NCBI GenBank assembly: GCA_946894095.1
Contig: OX335652.1
Span: forward strand, 8,889,001-8,953,000
Direction of reading: 5' to 3'
Length of the DNA stretch: 64,000 nucleotides
Origin: Incurvaria masculella
Taxonomy: Eukaryota > Arthropoda > Insecta > Lepidoptera > Incurvariidae
The position numbers were made by a program, and so were the translations under genes. Shown piece after piece: positions 21,137-30,270 of the stretch. The notes below the pieces were generated by a model, which worked only from the letters and a program-made list of their open reading frames with translations, ran no database searches and was not told the DNA's origin. The stretch's first letter is position 1. Each line of letters starts with the position of its first letter.

Positions 21137-21816
21137 TGTGACGGACCGACGCTCAGTAGTGGACTGTACTCGTTCGTTCGTCGTCGCCGTCGAAGCCCAG
21201 AGAAGGAGGGGCGAGAAAATACGCGTTCGGCTCAACAGCGCCGCCGACCGTGCGGCACCGGAGCGAGGTACGGGAGACGCTCTCGTCGCGAAACCGGGAC
21301 CCAGAATCTGACGTGCGGAGTTGAAAACTCAACGCGGCGTAACAGACGTGCAGCCAGTCGGTCCGGACGAAAGTCCGGCCACCGAACACCTCTGGCTGAG
21401 CGGAACTAATGTTCAACGTCACCGGAGCGAGCAAGCTCAGCTTCCGGCACGTCCGTACGCCTGTCAGATCCCGAATCCAAGTTCAGACTGCCTGCTGGGC
21501 CGAAACGTGCGCCTGAACATCTCGACCGAGCGATCGCCGGCGGCGCGCAGCAAGCGCGCCTTTGTCTGCCGCCGGCCAATCAGATCGCTCGGCGCTGCGC
21601 TCGCGTCTCGGCCCTGCATGCCAACACGATGACTCATCGTTAATCCCCGGTCTCGTGAGAGCGCCCCCTTACATCGCTCCAGTGAAACACAGTCGTAGGC
21701 ATGGTTTATTTCAATACAGATACAAGTTAAATAAATATTACAAACATAAGTACTTAAATTCTAACATTATATACAATTATATTTATCCTAGTCTGGAGCT
21801 ATTGTCGTCCGTAACA
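21137..21816 (-). repeat. BEL/Pao 3' LTR
   Basis: 680 bp. It matches the other LTR except for a 10-bp gap after ggaggggcgag. The polyprotein stop lies inside this LTR, so the last codons are LTR-encoded. A purine-rich stretch (gacggcgggagcgatg on the minus strand) precedes it and could be the polypurine tract. Confidence 0.94.
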
Positions 21817-24800
21817 TCGCTCCCGCCGTCGCCGCTTGCCGCGATCTCCGTTGGTAGGACGACGATCTTCTTTACTGGCCGCCTGAAGATCCTCCCGCCG
21901 GTGAAGACGTCGACGACGCGAGTCACGCCGTCCTTCCCGGGGTAGGCGGCCTCGATGCGTCCGCGCGGCCATACGTTCCTGGGCAGGTTCGGGTCTGCGA
22001 TGATAACGATGTCTCCGATCTTGGGCGCCGGTCCACTGCCACGCGGCTCCCGCCGGTGTTGCAGTAGGGGCAGGTACTCTCGAAGCCATCTCCGCCAGAA
22101 CTCATCTGCTAGCTGCTGCGCTCGCCGCCACATCGCCTTCGCGTCCACGTCGTCTGGCTGGAAGCTCCCCGGCGCTGGTAGGTGGCTCCCGGCTCCGAGC
22201 AGAATGTGGTTCGGAGTCAGGGCCTCTGGGTCGTCAGGCGTGATCGCGACATGCGTCAGCGGCCGGGAGTTGGTCGTGTTCTCTGCTTCAGCCAGTAGTG
22301 TAGCGAGCGTTTCTTCTCGTGGGTAGCGCTCGTTGAGTGTTGCCCGGAGCGCTTCTTTGGTTGATCGGACGAGCCTTTCCCAGGCTCCGCCCATGAATGG
22401 AGCACCGGACGGGATGAACCGCCACTCGACGAGATGGTTTGTTGCCGTTTCCCGAATCTCGTCGTAGGCCTTGCGCAGCTCCTTCTCCGCGCCCTTGAAG
22501 TTCGTTCCATTGTCGCTCCATATCTGCCGCGGGCAGCCTCGTCGAGCCATGAATCGACGCAGGGCCGATATAGCTGAGTCCGTGCTCAGCGACGCAGCGA
22601 CCTCTAGGTGCAGCGCTCGGCTCGTCAGACACGTAAATAGCGCGACGTATCTTTTTTCGTGATGCCGCGCTACTGTTACTTCGATCGGCCCAAAGTAGTC
22701 GAGGCCGACGTAAGTAAACGGTCGCTCGTGGTGCGCTAGTCGGGTCGGTGGGTGGTCGCCGGTCGGAGGCGAGGTAGGTAGCGCCTTTCTCAGGCGGCAC
22801 AGCAGGCAGCGCTTGAGCGTGTCACGGACTGAAGGCCGCAAGCGGACGATCCAAACTCGTTGCCGTAGCTCGTTCGCGACGGTCTCGACGCCTCCGTGAT
22901 GCAGCTGTCGGTGCACGTGCTCTATGTAGAGACGCGTGTAAGCTTGCTTTCCGTCGAGGACCGCCGGGCTCAGTTGATCTGTGTGGACGTCTGCTGCTTC
23001 GGCTATGCGGCTCTTCAGCCGCAACACGCCGCTCTCATCGATTTTGAGCGCTAGCTGTGCGAGCCGGTCATCTCCGCGGGGCGCGAGGTTCTTTTCCAGC
23101 CGTGATATCTCTTGTGCGAAGGCTTGACGCTGTGACACCTTGATGAGTAGTTCCTCCGCTCTCCGTAGGTGGCGCGCTTCGAGTGAGATGAAACCATCTC
23201 TCGCAATGCCGCGCGGAGCCTTTTTCAGCGCCCTCTGTGATCGCGGCGGGCTTGTGTTTCTCCTCGTTCTTGCGTGTCGGCCGGCCGCGGTCGTGCGAGT
23301 GCGTTCACGACACAGTTCAATGAACTGCAGTACTCGCGCCGTCGCCCTGATGATTCTTAGCCATGACGAGAACCGATCAGCGCTCGGTACTGCGTCGCTG
23401 CCGTCTTGAATGTAGTCTGTGGCGGCATTCACTTTTTTTTCGCCGGTGTCAGCGATATGTTCTGACTGCTTTTCTGTGGGCCATTCTTCTTCTTGTAGCC
23501 GCAGAAAGGCAGGTCCGCTGAACCACCGGTGTCCGGCATCAAAGTCCGCCGGCGTGTCACGTGTGGCGTCGTCAGCCACATTTTCTTTTGTAGGGACCCA
23601 CCGCCACTCGCAGACCTTAGTGAGTTCTTCTATTTCAGCCAGGCGGTGGGCCACGAAGGTCTTGAAAGTTCGCGGGTCTGACCTTATCCATGCCAGTGTT
23701 GTTCTCGAGTCACTCCAAAAGAACCGTCTTCCTGGCTTCTCGTCATGTCCTTCCTCGACTGTCTTAGCGAGCCGAGACCCCAGTAGCGCAGCCTGTAGCT
23801 CTAGGCGCGGTACTGAGATCGGTTTCAGTGGCGTCACTCGGCTCTTTGCGCACACTAGCGCTGTCTCGCTCGCACCATCGCTGCGTACGAAGCGCCAGTA
23901 CACCGCTGCGGCGTATGCTGTTTCGCTCGCGTCGACAAATGTATGCAGCTCCTTCTCGATGCTTCTGCCGGCGTCGTAGCAGCGTGGTATTCTCAGCGAC
24001 TGAAGCCGGTCGAGGTTTTGAAGCCATGCCGACCATTTTTCCTGAAGTACGGCCGGCAGGTCGTCGTCCCAGCCAATGCCGAGCCGCCATGTCTCCTGAA
24101 GCAGTTGCTTTGCAGGCGTCGTTGCTGGTGTCACTAGGCCGAGCGGGTCAAACAATGACATTATGACACTCAGGGCCTCTCTCTTTGTCGGTGTTCGCTG
24201 ACCTTTTATGATGTCAGGCGAAACTTTCTGAAAGCTCAGGGCAAAGCTCAGGCAATCTTCTTCCGTGTTCCACCGCATACCCAGAGTCTTTTCGTAGGGT
24301 GTGCGGCCTCCAAGCTCCACCTTTCGGCAACCTCGGTCACTAGCCGCCGCTGCATCTAGTACTTCGGTACAGTTCGTGGCCCAGCTGCGAAGTTCAAATC
24401 TTGCAGCCTTGTGTATCTCAGCGACTTGTCTGGAGATACGCTGCGCCTCTTCCGGTGTCTTGAAGCTTTGTAAATAATCATCCATGTAATGATTAATTCT
24501 TACTGCCTTCGCCGCTTCTGGCCACTTTTTCTTGAAATCTTCGGCGTTCTTGTTTTTTACATAGATCGCCGTGCACGGGGAAGACGCGGCGCCAAAGGTC
24601 ACTGAGGTCATTCTGTACTCAAGTGGCACGCCATTTTTTCCATTTTCGCGCCACAAGAAGCGTAGCGCATCTCGGTCTTCTGGGCGTATCCTGATCTGCA
24701 GAAACATTTCTTTGATGTCTGCGCTGACCGCCGTAGGATGCTGCCTAAATTTCATCAGGACCCCGGGCAGCGATTGTAGTAGGTCCGGGCCGGGCAGCAG

Positions 24801-27743
24801 CAGGTCATTCAAACAAATGCCGTGTGCTCTGGCGGCGGCGTCGTGCACTATTCTTATTTTCGGTTTCGCCGGGTTCACCACGGCGAAATGTGGCAAGTAC
24901 CAGGTGCGCCCCGCAGTGGGTACCGATTTAGTCAGCTCGGCGTACCCACTGTCGATCAAGTGCTTCATCTGGGCATGGTACTTGGTCTTGAGCTCGCTGT
25001 TTTGTTCCAGCTTTCGCTCCAAGTTGGTCAGTCTCTTGTAGGCCGCCTCTCTATTGTTCGGGATGTCCACATTATCTTGCCGCCATATGAGTCCGGTTTC
25101 ATATCTTCCGTCGGTCAGGCGCCGTGTCGTAGCGTCGAGCACTCGCAGCGCCCTCTGTTCTGGATCGTTTCTCGTTGTCCTTGCTTCGATGCACAGCGAC
25201 TCCAAGCGGAAGTGTTCGCGAGCGAGCGTGTCGAACTCGCTCTCCGTCGCCGTTGTGTATGCACAGCTGTGTACCGGCTCGGTAGCAGAGCTGCGGTAAC
25301 CGTGTAGGACCCAGCCCAGCTGCGTGAGTGAAGCCACTGGCTGGTCCCTGCGTCCACCTTTCAGGGCCCGCGACACTATGAGCGGCCAGTTATCTTGGCC
25401 GATCAACACAGTCGGTGTCGCGTTCTTGTAGGCGAGATGTGGCAGTAGTTCGGTAAGGTGCTCGCAGTCATTCAGGCTCCTTTCTTCGATTGTCTGCGGC
25501 GGGAACCTCAGCCGGTCGATAGTTCGCGCACCGACTAGGTCATGTTCTTGATGTTCGTTCTTGCCGCGAATGCGCACGTCGACACGCCTCGAGTCGTTGG
25601 CGTGTAGTTTTGCTCCGCCGATGCCCAGGACGCGCAGTGGGTCAAGTCGCCCTTTGACCCCGAGCTTTTGCGCCACGGCCGCGTTGATCATGGTGACCGT
25701 GGAGCCCTCGTCCAAAAGGGCGAACGTGTCGACTGTCGCTTTTGGTCCCGTCAGAGTCACAGGAACAATTTTTAGGAACACGGTGTTCGTCCTTGCAGTT
25801 GCGGCAATCTCGTCGGCTGCTTCACAATCTTCCGTCTCTTTCTTCTTGTGGAGCAGTCTGTGATGGTTCATGGTGCAGCCATCTTGCCCGCACGGTTTAG
25901 CTCGGCAGCTTAGTCGTCGGTGCCGGCTCTGCAAGCACTTGAAGCACGTGCGGGTCCCCACTGCCATCTTCCACCGCTCGTCGTTCGGAGCGGCCAGAAA
26001 CTTAGCACAGGCCGCTAAGTAATGCTCGCCTGAGCACTGGGGACATGCTATTTCGCCGGAGCGCTTGTGCTCGCTTCGTTCTGAGCGCTTTTTGTTTTCG
26101 TCCGCCGCAAACGCCTTGTCAGTTCGCCGGGGGGCGTCGCGGCGGCGTGCTCCCATGTTGCTTTCTCTTTCGCACGTCTCTGGCTTCGCGAAGGCGCCGC
26201 ACTTGTCTGCTTCTTCGTTCAAGAAGCGTGCGACTTTGACGAGTGCCGGTGACTCGTCACTCTCCTTGGTAGCTGCGAAATCATACCATCGAAAGCGCAG
26301 TATGGGCGTCATCTTCTCCAATATTAACTGCAACATTTCCGGGCTGTGCAGATAGTAGGCCTTTTTCAGTGCTCCGACGGTAGCGACGACATTGTTCACG
26401 TTGCTCGCGAATATGCAGAGGTCGCGAGCGCTGTCGGTAGATTTCGGCAGGCGCTTGAGTTTCTCCATTTCCAGCAACACAAGCGCGTCGGGTCGGCCGA
26501 ATCTCCTTTCCAGCGCTGCGATGACGTCATCAGGGTTCGGTTGCGACAGCAACAAGCTCTGCACGGCTTCCTTGGCTGCTCCACACAGGCTTCGTCGAAT
26601 GCGAGCGAGGTTCTCGACATTCGAGAAGTAGCTTGCGGTGTCCCGGAAAGCAGCTCTGAATGACAGCCACTCTCCACCGGCTCCGTCGAACTTAGGTAGC
26701 TCGTGCAGGTATCTGGGTGCATCTTCACGTCTTCGGTCGTTCTGCGCAGATAGCGCTGTCACTAGTGTTTCCAGTGTAATCACTTGCGGCGGCGCTGTCG
26801 TCGTCGCGGCGTATTGCGACCCCGGTTCGGCAGGCGGCGTCGGCGGCACTGCAGGATGTTGTCGCCACGGCCCAGCAGATGGCGCTGGCAGCGTTGCGGT
26901 GGCGGCATAGGGATGCGTCGCGTCGCCTTGTTGTGCTCCGATCCACAGGTTTTCTGTCGGCTGCTGCTGTGTAGAGGGCGGTGTCAGCGTCGTCTCTGCG
27001 GCGACGAGTGGTCGCGGTGGCGCCGCCGTCGCGATCGGGTGCGGCGGTGCCGGCGCAGATGCTGAGGGCGCGCTCTGGTTCGGTAGCAGCGATGTCCCAG
27101 CCGGCAGCTGTGGACTCGGCGACGTATCTTGCGGTGGCGGGGCGAGACGGCTCTGGTTCGGCTCCCCCCGGTGATTTTCTTGATCTTGGACCCAGCTTCT
27201 CGTTAGCTCGAGTCGCCGGTCCGGTTCACTTTCGTCGTCATCTTCCGACGACGAATCTTCTTCAAGGCGTTCGAGGCGGGCCCGTGCGTACTCGAGCATG
27301 CACTTCGCAAGCTCCTCTTTCGCAGCGAGCTCGGCCTTGCGACGTCTTCTTGACTTTTCCGAGCGAAGCGACGGCTCGGATTTTCTTGTTCGGCTTGCCG
27401 GTCGGTTCTGAGGTGACGACTGCTCGGCGGTGACGTCAGCGAGTGTCCGGGCGGCGGCCCCGGCGGTGGCAGCGGCGGCGGCGGCGCGGACCGTGTTCGC
27501 AGCGGAGGCAGGTTCTGTTGTGCGCTCCGTGACGTCATTCGACGAGACGGCGGTCGTGCCGTGAGACCACGTGTTCGTGCTTGTCTCCGTCGTCGTTCCC
27601 TCGGCGGTCGGTGGCGTGACGGTGGGCGACGCAGCGGGCACTGGAGCGAGGGAGCGGGTCGGGTCGACCTCGCCCCGGTGCGAAGGTTCTTGCTGCAGGC
27701 CACGGTCTTGATCCGCACCCTTTCTTGACCGTGTGATCGGCAT
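21783..27743 (-). CDS. BEL/Pao Gag-Pol polyprotein, intact
   Basis: 1986 codons without a break. Domains in order: a charged, Thr/Pro/Ala-rich N-terminus (1-320); a Gag-like block containing LPKFDGAGGEWLSF (about 340-560); Cys/His knuckles (about 575-650); an aspartic protease with ALLDEGSTVTMI (near 678); a reverse transcriptase with the YMDDY active site (near 1084); an RNase H-like region with TFVDASE (near 1268). The integrase follows, with an HHCC zinc motif and the D-D-E triad in GLDYFGP (1681), WSDNGTNF (1746) and GGAWERL (1786). The C-terminal domain contains GDIVIIADPNLPRNVWPRGR. Order and motifs are those of BEL/Pao elements, which make one Gag-Pol product. Many antisense open frames across this region are shadows of its GC-rich coding sequence. 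Start at the ATG after the primer site; the stop lies in the 3' LTR. Confidence 0.95.
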   Translation of the reverse strand: MPITRSRKGADQDRGLQQEPSHRGEVDPTRSLAPVPAASPTVTPPTAEGTTTETSTNTWSHGTTAVSSNDVTERTTEPASAANTVRAAAAAATAGAAARTLADVTAEQSSPQNRPASRTRKSEPSLRSEKSRRRRKAELAAKEELAKCMLEYARARLERLEEDSSSEDDDESEPDRRLELTRSWVQDQENHRGEPNQSRLAPPPQDTSPSPQLPAGTSLLPNQSAPSASAPAPPHPIATAAPPRPLVAAETTLTPPSTQQQPTENLWIGAQQGDATHPYAATATLPAPSAGPWRQHPAVPPTPPAEPGSQYAATTTAPPQVITLETLVTALSAQNDRRREDAPRYLHELPKFDGAGGEWLSFRAAFRDTASYFSNVENLARIRRSLCGAAKEAVQSLLLSQPNPDDVIAALERRFGRPDALVLLEMEKLKRLPKSTDSARDLCIFASNVNNVVATVGALKKAYYLHSPEMLQLILEKMTPILRFRWYDFAATKESDESPALVKVARFLNEEADKCGAFAKPETCERESNMGARRRDAPRRTDKAFAADENKKRSERSEHKRSGEIACPQCSGEHYLAACAKFLAAPNDERWKMAVGTRTCFKCLQSRHRRLSCRAKPCGQDGCTMNHHRLLHKKKETEDCEAADEIAATARTNTVFLKIVPVTLTGPKATVDTFALLDEGSTVTMINAAVAQKLGVKGRLDPLRVLGIGGAKLHANDSRRVDVRIRGKNEHQEHDLVGARTIDRLRFPPQTIEERSLNDCEHLTELLPHLAYKNATPTVLIGQDNWPLIVSRALKGGRRDQPVASLTQLGWVLHGYRSSATEPVHSCAYTTATESEFDTLAREHFRLESLCIEARTTRNDPEQRALRVLDATTRRLTDGRYETGLIWRQDNVDIPNNREAAYKRLTNLERKLEQNSELKTKYHAQMKHLIDSGYAELTKSVPTAGRTWYLPHFAVVNPAKPKIRIVHDAAARAHGICLNDLLLPGPDLLQSLPGVLMKFRQHPTAVSADIKEMFLQIRIRPEDRDALRFLWRENGKNGVPLEYRMTSVTFGAASSPCTAIYVKNKNAEDFKKKWPEAAKAVRINHYMDDYLQSFKTPEEAQRISRQVAEIHKAARFELRSWATNCTEVLDAAAASDRGCRKVELGGRTPYEKTLGMRWNTEEDCLSFALSFQKVSPDIIKGQRTPTKREALSVIMSLFDPLGLVTPATTPAKQLLQETWRLGIGWDDDLPAVLQEKWSAWLQNLDRLQSLRIPRCYDAGRSIEKELHTFVDASETAYAAAVYWRFVRSDGASETALVCAKSRVTPLKPISVPRLELQAALLGSRLAKTVEEGHDEKPGRRFFWSDSRTTLAWIRSDPRTFKTFVAHRLAEIEELTKVCEWRWVPTKENVADDATRDTPADFDAGHRWFSGPAFLRLQEEEWPTEKQSEHIADTGEKKVNAATDYIQDGSDAVPSADRFSSWLRIIRATARVLQFIELCRERTRTTAAGRHARTRRNTSPPRSQRALKKAPRGIARDGFISLEARHLRRAEELLIKVSQRQAFAQEISRLEKNLAPRGDDRLAQLALKIDESGVLRLKSRIAEAADVHTDQLSPAVLDGKQAYTRLYIEHVHRQLHHGGVETVANELRQRVWIVRLRPSVRDTLKRCLLCRLRKALPTSPPTGDHPPTRLAHHERPFTYVGLDYFGPIEVTVARHHEKRYVALFTCLTSRALHLEVAASLSTDSAISALRRFMARRGCPRQIWSDNGTNFKGAEKELRKAYDEIRETATNHLVEWRFIPSGAPFMGGAWERLVRSTKEALRATLNERYPREETLATLLAEAENTTNSRPLTHVAITPDDPEALTPNHILLGAGSHLPAPGSFQPDDVDAKAMWRRAQQLADEFWRRWLREYLPLLQHRREPRGSGPAPKIGDIVIIADPNLPRNVWPRGRIEAAYPGKDGVTRVVDVFTGGRIFRRPVKKIVVLPTEIAASGDGGSDVTDDNSSRLG

Positions 27744-27859
27744 CTTGAGTCTTCCTTCTCTCTTCTTCTGGCTTCGGTGTGGTAGGAGCGCTTCTGCTCA
27801 ACTGACCACGCTGGAGCTCTTTAATCTTGCCGGGACGACTAGTCTTGCTGGTCTTCTGT

Positions 27860-27877
27860 CCGGCTCGAAGTGACCAA
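27860..27877 (-). other. Primer binding site, tRNA-Tyr-like
   Basis: Immediately internal to the 5' LTR the minus strand reads ttggtcacttcgagccgg. Its complement, ccggctcgaagtgacca, resembles the 3' end of insect tRNA-Tyr plus CCA with one extra base or mismatch. The tRNA identity is from memory. Confidence 0.6.
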
Positions 27878-28567
27878 TGTGACGGACCGACGCTCAGTAG
27901 TGGACTGTACTCGTTCGTTCGTCGTCGCCGTCGAAGCCCAGAGAAGGAGGGGCGAGGCGTCCAAGTAAAATACGCGTTCGGCTCAACAGCGCCGCCGACC
28001 GTGCGGCACCGGAGCGAGGTACGGGAGACGCTCTCGTCGCGAAACCGGGACCCAGAATCTGACGTGCGGAGTTGAAAACTCAACGCGGCGTAACAGACGT
28101 GCAGCCAGTCGGTCCGGACGAAAGTCCGGCCACCGAACACCTCTGGCTGAGCGGAACTAATGTTCAACGTCACCGGAGCGAGCAAGCTCAGCTTCCGGCA
28201 CGTCCGTACGCCTGTCAGATCCCGAATCCAAGTTCAGACTGCCTGCTGGGCCGAAACGTGCGCCTGAACATCTCGACCGAGCGATCGCCGGCGGCGCGCA
28301 GCAAGCGCGCCTTTGTCTGCCGCCGGCCAATCAGATCGCTCGGCGCTGCGCTCGCGTCTCGGCCCTGCATGCCAACACGATGACTCATCGTTAATCCCCG
28401 GTCTCGTGAGAGCGCCCCCTTACATCGCTCCAGTGAAACACAGTCGTAGGCATGGTTTATTTCAATACAGATACAAGTTAAATAAATATTACAAACATAA
28501 GTACTTAAATTCTAACATTATATACAATTATATTTATCCTAGTCTGGAGCTATTGTCGTCCGTAACA
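27878..28567 (-). repeat. BEL/Pao 5' LTR
   Basis: 690 bp; 10 bp longer than its partner because gcgtccaagt is present after ggaggggcgag. It should contain the element promoter. No clear TATA box was found. Confidence 0.94.
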
Positions 28568-28793
28568 ATAATGTTACCTATTTGTTGTTATAGCGGCAAA
28601 ATACATACATAATCTGTGAAAAATTCAGCTTCCTACCTGTTACGGTAAATGAGATTCAGCCCTGTGACAGACGGACAGACGGACGGACGGACGGACGGAC
28701 GGACGGACGGACGGACGAACAGACGGACGGACAGCGGAGGCTTAGTAATAGGGTTCCGTTTTCACCCTTTGGGTACGGAACCCTAAAAAGCTA
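28568..28793 (-). mobile_element. Family A element, right part, with CGGA microsatellite
   Basis: Continuation of the copy cut at 21136: tgttgttatagcggcaaaat, then acagacggacagacgg expanding into about 12 cggac/ggac units (28670-28735), ending cctttgggtacggaacccta. The first five bases are the target duplication. Confidence 0.85.
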
Positions 28794-29552
28794 GATGATA
28801 CTGCAATTAACTTTCCATTTATTATATGTGCCTAAACATATAATTTAAGAAATGAAGGAGGCATTCGTTAATTGCTGGAAATCCCGAGACCGAATATTCA
28901 TTCTCACAAGCCAACATTGGTAATCGTGATGATATCTATTTGATTTTCCTTTATAAGAATATTAAAGTAATAGTTATGAAAATTAAAGATATTAAAACTT
29001 AAATGGTCGATATTATTTTGCAGGTTCACATCCCTATTGCAATTTACTCCCAGTGCTGGTACTGTACCATTATTTTGTTCATAATTATATTATTTAATAC
29101 ATTGTTAAGTAATTAATTGACACAATATAGAATAAAATATATTCTACAAGTCATAATAAAAAAAAAAACACATCAGCAAGCTGTTATTATTTGGTCCCAA
29201 AAATATAAAACGTGGGGTAAAGTGGTCTGTTCCATAATTTAGTCATTAGCTTTTCTTCCACACTGCTGTGTCAAAAAACGCTTCTTAGAAAGGCTCGACT
29301 ATAAAATGTCACCTATCCAGAACCCGACCACGCCAAGGGTTGCTTAACCTCGATTATTGAAAACGGAATCGTCGTCGTCGTGTCTTTGTGTTAATCTTTT
29401 TTGGGCTATAATAATAAAAGTTTCTCTTTATTATTATTATTAAAATGTTTTCGGATAGACAGCGTCATAAATCGCGTCGACGTTTCGTCCACCGCATTGT
29501 GGACTTCTTCACGGTTTCTCTGGACTAAAAAATAATAAAAAAAATCCTCTAG

Positions 29553-29640
29553 CACAAAAACGTGATTTTTTTGTGTTAAATCTTGTACGATGATATGGAA
29601 CCCTTCATGTGCGAGTCCGACTCGCACTTGGCCGGTTTTA
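29553..29640 (+). mobile_element. Family A fragment
   Basis: Only the end from caaaaacgtgatttttttg to gcacttggccggtttta is left. Confidence 0.7.
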
Positions 29641-29719
29641 TTTAATAACATTATTCGCTACTATGATATCCTCTGGGAGTCTGATCCGGTCCTTCACAAT
29701 AGATGTTACTACTTGGGTA

Positions 29720-29930
29720 AATGTGTATATTTTACGCCAGGATCTCACATCAAAGGTGCCCGACGACGCCAATGGCCTTCGAACTTTCAAGGGGGCTGCA
29801 AAAACTATGCTATTGTGGGTGCAGAACCTACACATATCTAGAGGATCGGTTGGTTCTTATTTTGGGAATGTCGTCAGTGAATGGGTGCATTCCCTGCCTG
29901 TTTTGCGTTGAGCGATATTGTGCTCTGATG
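29720..29930 (-). pseudogene. LINE 3' end fragment
   Basis: It shares the cgccaggatctcacat, gcccgacgacgcc and ctagaggatcggttggttc words with 18130-18440. The latter word is the coding 3' end of the LINE at 48865-50460. Confidence 0.55.
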
Positions 29931-30186
29931 TTATTTTTTTATGAAAAACCGGTATGGGTGGCTGTGTTGAGGACCAACGGTGCTCAGAAAAGCCGAATAC
30001 ACCTCGCCTCGCGAAAACCCACAGAACAAAAAGAACGGGTAGAAGGAGTAAGTAGGCGGAAACAGCGTAGCCACTAGTACGCGGAGCTCGGCGCACTTCG
30101 TGATTCGCGCTCAGCAGTCATGATTCGTCACTACTTCGGCGCTGTCGACCGCAACTACTGGACGATACACTCGCGAAGCAAGAACG

Positions 30187-30270
30187 ATGCCCTATTGTGC
30201 CATTTTGGAGTGCAAAAACGATAGCCGAACACACAATTTAACAAAAGGAGGCATATCATACCATCGATAA
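30187..30270 (+). pseudogene. Orphan THAP-domain first exon
   Basis: The ATG at 30187 opens MPYCAILECKNDSRTHNLTK, then GGISYHR and a stop. This is the start of a THAP zinc finger (MP-x-C-x4-C, then HNLTKGISYHRFP in relatives). THAP domains are C2CH DNA-binding modules of P-element transposases and derived host proteins. In relatives the first exon often ends at this point; here the sequence after CATCG is ataagt, where a donor would need gtaagt. No second THAP exon (Cys-x2-His, AVPTIF-like) was found downstream, so I treat it as a remnant. Confidence 0.6.

Larger units (their letters stand above)
21137..28567 (-). mobile_element. Full-length BEL/Pao LTR retrotransposon
   Basis: 7431 bp on the minus strand, bounded by near-identical direct LTRs (27878-28567 is the 5' LTR, 21137-21816 the 3' LTR) with TG...CA termini and a 5-bp target duplication. 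The internal part encodes a single unbroken polyprotein. The GC-rich composition contrasts with the AT-rich host DNA. Identical-looking LTRs, an intact frame and intact flanks indicate a recent insertion. It lies about 1.7 kb upstream of ACADSB, in the same direction. Confidence 0.96.

Noticed and set aside
21321..21632. Identical 103-codon plus-strand frames in both LTRs (also 28072-28383)
   Set aside because: They are the same non-coding LTR sequence duplicated by the element's structure; no protein features.
22288..22800. Many antisense and alternate-frame open frames between 21800 and 27800
   Set aside because: All overlap the intact BEL/Pao polyprotein and follow from its GC-rich codon use.
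28670..28735. Direct repeats as a possible CRISPR array
   Set aside because: Uninterrupted GGAC-type microsatellite inside a family A element, with no spacers, in a eukaryotic genome.
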